Below, one piece after another: positions 8,351-10,677 of a stretch of 10,677 bases of DNA (the first letter of the stretch is position 1; every line of letters starts with the position of its first letter). The DNA lies in NCBI GenBank assembly GCA_948760655.1, contig CAQBKK010000038.1:1-10677 (forward strand). The letters are read 5' to 3'. The position numbers and the translations under genes were made by a program. The stretch is from an uncultured Bacilli bacterium. GTDB lineage: Bacteria > Bacillota_I > Bacilli_A > RF39 > UBA660. Below the pieces are notes generated by a model. That model was not told the DNA's origin and made no database searches. It was given only the letters and a program-made list of their open reading frames with translations.

Positions 8351-10357
8351 ATGAATGAAAAAGAACGATTTCTTGAAGAACAAAATTTAAAAACAACAGT
8401 GAAATGCTTAAATGAAAAAATTGAAACAATGGAAAGCGATATTTTTGAAGATACAGAACGTATTAAAGAATTTCGAAGATACGCTTGGGAAAATAAAGGA
8501 GGTATGGATAAGCAAGAATTAAATGCTGTAAGAACAGACAATGAACAAGAAGCTATTTTACTTTTAAGAGAACGTGATTATTTTAAAAAACTATTAAAAA
8601 TTAAAAATAGTCCTTATTTTGCTTCTATTACCATTGACAATGAACAAGAAAAACAACAAAAAATTTATATTGGCATGACCTATTTAAAGGATGAAAATTT
8701 AGACAACTTAATTTATGACTGGCGTGCACCTGTTTGTAGTATTTTTTATGATTATGAAACAGGACCTTGTAGTTATGAAGCACCAATGGGCATTATAAAA
8801 ACACATTTGCATCAAAAAAGACAATATAAAATTGAAAAACAAAAGCTTACACGTATCATTGATAGTAATATCAACATTGATGATGATATTTTACAGGAAG
8901 TTTTAGCAAGTGAATCCAGCGATAAAATGAAAAATATTGTAACAACAATCCAACAAGAGCAAAATAGCGTCATTCGAAATATCAAAGACAAACATTTAAT
9001 TGTACAAGGAATCGCTGGAAGTGGAAAAACAAGTGTTGCCCTTCATAGAATCGCTTTTCTTCTTTATAAAATCAAAAATCTGTCTTCAGATAAAGTTTTA
9101 ATCTTCTCTCCTAATCAAATATTTACAGAATACATTTCCAATGTCTTACCAGAACTAGGAGAAGAAAACACTTTACAAACTACATTCCACGATTATTTGC
9201 ATCGTATCATCAAGGAATATAAAACAGTAGAATCCTATATTGATTTTTTAAATCGCCATTATCTTGGCAAAAATGAAGATACTTCTCTTCTTATTTACAA
9301 ACAAAGCGATGAAATTATTAAAGACTTAGAAAAATTTGTTGCGCATTTAGAAAATACAACTTATTTTAAAAAAGGATTTACTGAAAATAAAGTATACACA
9401 TACACCAAAGAAGAATTAAACGAACTATTTCATAAACGCTACTCTTCTGTTCCCTTCTTTGAAAGGCTGGATCAAATGGCTATTAAACTATCTGAAAACA
9501 ATTACAAAGGAAGCAAGAAAAAGAAAGCCACTTATCATAAACTATTACTAGAAGCAATGGAATTTAAACGTGATTATAAACTCCTCCTAGCTATGTTTTA
9601 TAAAAGTACATTCTTTAAAGGACAGTTATTAGAAAGTGATATAAAAAAATTAAATAATACTAAAAAAATTTCTTATGATGATGCCTTACTACTCGTATAT
9701 TTAAAAGGATTAATGGAAGGATTCTATTATGAAAAATACATTGAGCAAGTAGTAATCGATGAAGCCCAAGACTACAGTTATTTACAATACAATATCCTTT
9801 CTAAAATATTTAAAAAGTCCTCTTTTACCATTCTAGGAGATGTAAATCAAAATATAAATCCCTTTTATAATTATGAAAGCTTAGAAGATTTAACCAACAT
9901 ATTTCCCGGGAAATACATAGAACTTACCAAAACTTATCGTTCTAGTGAAGAAATTATTGAATATGCCAATAAAATTTTAGATTTACATCATGTTTGTGCC
10001 ATAAGAAAAAATGGAAACAAATCCGTTATTATTCGAAATAATAAAAAAACCCTAAAAGAAGATATAAAGCACTTAAAAGAAAACTATAAGTCTCTTGCTA
10101 TCATTACTAAAAATGCAGAAGCTGCACAGCATCTTTATGAAGAATTACATAATGATTTTAAACTTTCTTATGTAGATACTACTACTGAAGAATTTATAAA
10201 AGAATTTGTTATACTTCCTGCTTACTTAGCAAAAGGCTTAGAATTTGATTCTGTGATTGTTTATCAAGATAGTGAAAACTATTTTACAGAAGAAGAGAAA
10301 AAGCTTTATTATGTTGCTGTAACTAGAGCCCAACATGAACTTTATATCTACGAATAA
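8351..10357 (+). CDS. helD: HelD-family RNA polymerase recycling ATPase (UvrD/Rep-like superfamily 1)
   Basis: HelD binds RNA polymerase through an N-terminal coiled coil and a secondary-channel arm and uses ATP to release it from DNA. 668 aa from the ATG at 8351, preceded by AAGG at 8341-8344 (6 nt); the frame is open 22 codons upstream to a TTG at 8285, but that lacks an SD and overlaps the leader hairpin. Seen: charged coiled coil (about 1-85); the HelD signature NLIYDWRAPV (119-128); Walker A GIAGSGKTS (220-228, K226); Walker B VIDEAQD (468-474); motif III LGDVNQN (495-501); motif IV TYRSSEE (528-534); motif V LAKGLEFDSVIV (626-637); motif VI YVAVTRAQ (654-661). It is about 100 residues shorter than B. 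subtilis HelD (774 aa), but no motif is missing and the frame is intact. Generic UvrD or PcrA is less likely given the N-terminal half. HelD relatives in actinobacteria confer rifamycin tolerance; nothing here shows that. Confidence 0.92.
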   Translation: MNEKERFLEEQNLKTTVKCLNEKIETMESDIFEDTERIKEFRRYAWENKGGMDKQELNAVRTDNEQEAILLLRERDYFKKLLKIKNSPYFASITIDNEQEKQQKIYIGMTYLKDENLDNLIYDWRAPVCSIFYDYETGPCSYEAPMGIIKTHLHQKRQYKIEKQKLTRIIDSNINIDDDILQEVLASESSDKMKNIVTTIQQEQNSVIRNIKDKHLIVQGIAGSGKTSVALHRIAFLLYKIKNLSSDKVLIFSPNQIFTEYISNVLPELGEENTLQTTFHDYLHRIIKEYKTVESYIDFLNRHYLGKNEDTSLLIYKQSDEIIKDLEKFVAHLENTTYFKKGFTENKVYTYTKEELNELFHKRYSSVPFFERLDQMAIKLSENNYKGSKKKKATYHKLLLEAMEFKRDYKLLLAMFYKSTFFKGQLLESDIKKLNNTKKISYDDALLLVYLKGLMEGFYYEKYIEQVVIDEAQDYSYLQYNILSKIFKKSSFTILGDVNQNINPFYNYESLEDLTNIFPGKYIELTKTYRSSEEIIEYANKILDLHHVCAIRKNGNKSVIIRNNKKTLKEDIKHLKENYKSLAIITKNAEAAQHLYEELHNDFKLSYVDTTTEEFIKEFVILPAYLAKGLEFDSVIVYQDSENYFTEEEKKLYYVAVTRAQHELYIYE

Positions 10358-10361
10358 TTAT

Positions 10362-10390
10362 TTGACTTACCGCATATTTAATGGTAAGAT
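10362..10390 (+). promoter_or_regulatory. Sigma-A promoter for rpmB
   Basis: TTGACT (10362-10367), 17-nt spacer, TAAGAT (10385-10390), beginning 4 nt after the helD stop. Transcription would start near 10397, a leader of about 24 nt that carries the GGAGGT SD. It lets rpmB be expressed independently of helD. Confidence 0.65.
10366..10388 (+). repeat. Inverted repeat across the rpmB promoter
   Basis: CTTACC (10366-10371) and GGTAAG (10383-10388), 6 bp around 11 nt, running from the end of the -35 into the -10. It could be an operator, or a weak terminator for helD since ATTTTAT follows. Six base pairs in AT-rich DNA is modest evidence. Confidence 0.35.
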
Positions 10391-10420
10391 TTTATAGAAA
10401 AGAAATTTGGAGGTGGCAAA

Positions 10421-10579
10421 ATGGCAAAAAATGTATCAAAGAAAAAACCTTTAACTGTAAATTTAAGAAGCAAAGCTTGTAATGCTACAAAAAGTAGACA
10501 AAAACCAAATTTACAAAAGAAAAAAATAGATGGCAAAACTGTTTTAATTAGTGCTAGAGAAGCTAAAAAAGTTGCTTAA
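10421..10579 (+). CDS. rpmB: Ribosomal protein bL28, short divergent form
   Basis: 52 aa, very basic, with GGAGGT at 10409-10414 six nt before the ATG. The C-terminal half matches the bL28 core: PNLQKKKIDGKTVLISARE (residues 29-47) corresponds to the family's NLQKVR...V.VSAR blocks, and NLRSKACNATK (14-24) aligns with the NNRSHAMNASK region. The protein is about 10 residues shorter than typical Firmicutes bL28 (about 62). The usual N-terminal C-x-x-TGK motif is replaced by MAKNVSKKK, and the SHA histidine is Lys. It should sit in the large ribosomal subunit; whether it is the only bL28 or a second copy cannot be told from this window. It has its own promoter and terminator, so it is a single-gene unit. 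Confidence 0.8.
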   Translation: MAKNVSKKKPLTVNLRSKACNATKSRQKPNLQKKKIDGKTVLISAREAKKVA

Positions 10580-10595
10580 GAATGCAACTTTTTTT
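10565..10595. terminator. Bidirectional terminator between rpmB and the convergent gene
   Basis: GTTGC (10571-10575), 8-nt loop, GCAAC (10584-10588), flanked by A6 on the left and T7 on the right, so the stem extends to 8-11 bp. The U tract works for rpmB rightward and, through the A6, for the minus-strand gene leftward. The left arm lies inside the last rpmB codons and the TAA is in the loop. Confidence 0.75.
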
Positions 10596-10597
10596 AT

Positions 10598-10677
10598 TTA
10601 TCCAATTAAGAATCTTGGACGTACACCATAAGAAATACTCGCATTAAAATCGTTAGGACCTGCAAGCGTGAAACCAC
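10598..10677 (-). CDS. C-terminal end of an unidentified protein (cut by window edge)
   Basis: A minus-strand frame open from the right edge gives 25 residues and stops at TAA (10600-10598), just past the shared terminator. The residues read GFTLAGPNDFNASISYGVRP then RFLIG. The terminal YGVRP resembles the GVRPV ending I associate with secreted surface proteins of Firmicutes, but the stretch is too short for a family call. The terminator position and lack of any other gene support a real 3' end. Confidence 0.5.
   Translation of the reverse strand, partial: GFTLAGPNDFNASISYGVRPRFLIG

Noticed and set aside
8272..8541. Open frame on the minus strand opposite the start of helD
   Set aside because: It is antisense to well-supported HelD coding sequence, has no SD and no recognisable domain. 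The same applies to the plus-strand frames inside polC and dnaE.
10366..10388. Zur operator controlling a zinc-free bL28
   Set aside because: The repeat CTTACC/GGTAAG does not match the known Zur palindrome of Bacillus or Staphylococcus, and the cysteine pattern here is not enough to call a zinc-free paralogue.

Overview
The window comes from an AT-rich, low-GC Gram-positive bacterium, most likely a Bacilli or Erysipelotrichia-like member of the Firmicutes or their wall-less relatives. PolC-type polymerase is essentially limited to Firmicutes and Mollicutes, with a few other phyla such as Fusobacteria and Thermotogae. SD sequences are AGGAGG-like and promoters are sigma-A-like. All long frames stay open under the standard bacterial code, with Trp from TGG, so this is not a UGA=Trp mycoplasma. 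The surface-protein N-terminus at the left edge resembles families I associate with uncultured gut Bacilli; that placement is from memory and only suggestive.

Layout. 1-370 (minus) is the 5' part of a membrane-anchored extracellular protein with a G9 homopolymer early in its coding sequence. 371-634 holds its promoter and the terminator of the replication operon. 635-8055 (minus) is a two-gene operon, dnaE then polC, joined by an 8-nt gap in which the dnaE stop overlaps the polC Shine-Dalgarno. 8056-8350 is a divergent control region with an extended -10 for dnaE leftward, and a near-consensus promoter plus a structured leader for the rightward gene. 8351-10357 (plus) is a HelD-family RNA polymerase-recycling ATPase. 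10421-10579 (plus) is a short, divergent ribosomal protein bL28 gene with its own promoter. 10598-10677 (minus) is the 3' end of an unidentified gene, convergent with rpmB across a shared bidirectional terminator.

How it fits together. PolC (proofreading replicase) and DnaE (primer-extending, error-prone polymerase without exonuclease) are the two DNA polymerase III alpha subunits that cooperate in Firmicutes replication; here they share one transcript. HelD clears or recycles stalled RNA polymerase and is transcribed divergently. The core is housekeeping. The most interesting signals are the possible phase-variable G9 tract in the surface protein, the tandem dnaE-polC arrangement, the loss of PHP metal ligands in DnaE beside an intact PHP in PolC, an insertion of about 65 residues in PolC, and a terminator-like element in the helD leader. 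I see no CRISPR array, insertion sequence, tRNA, rRNA or prophage module, and no convincing wholly new multi-gene system.
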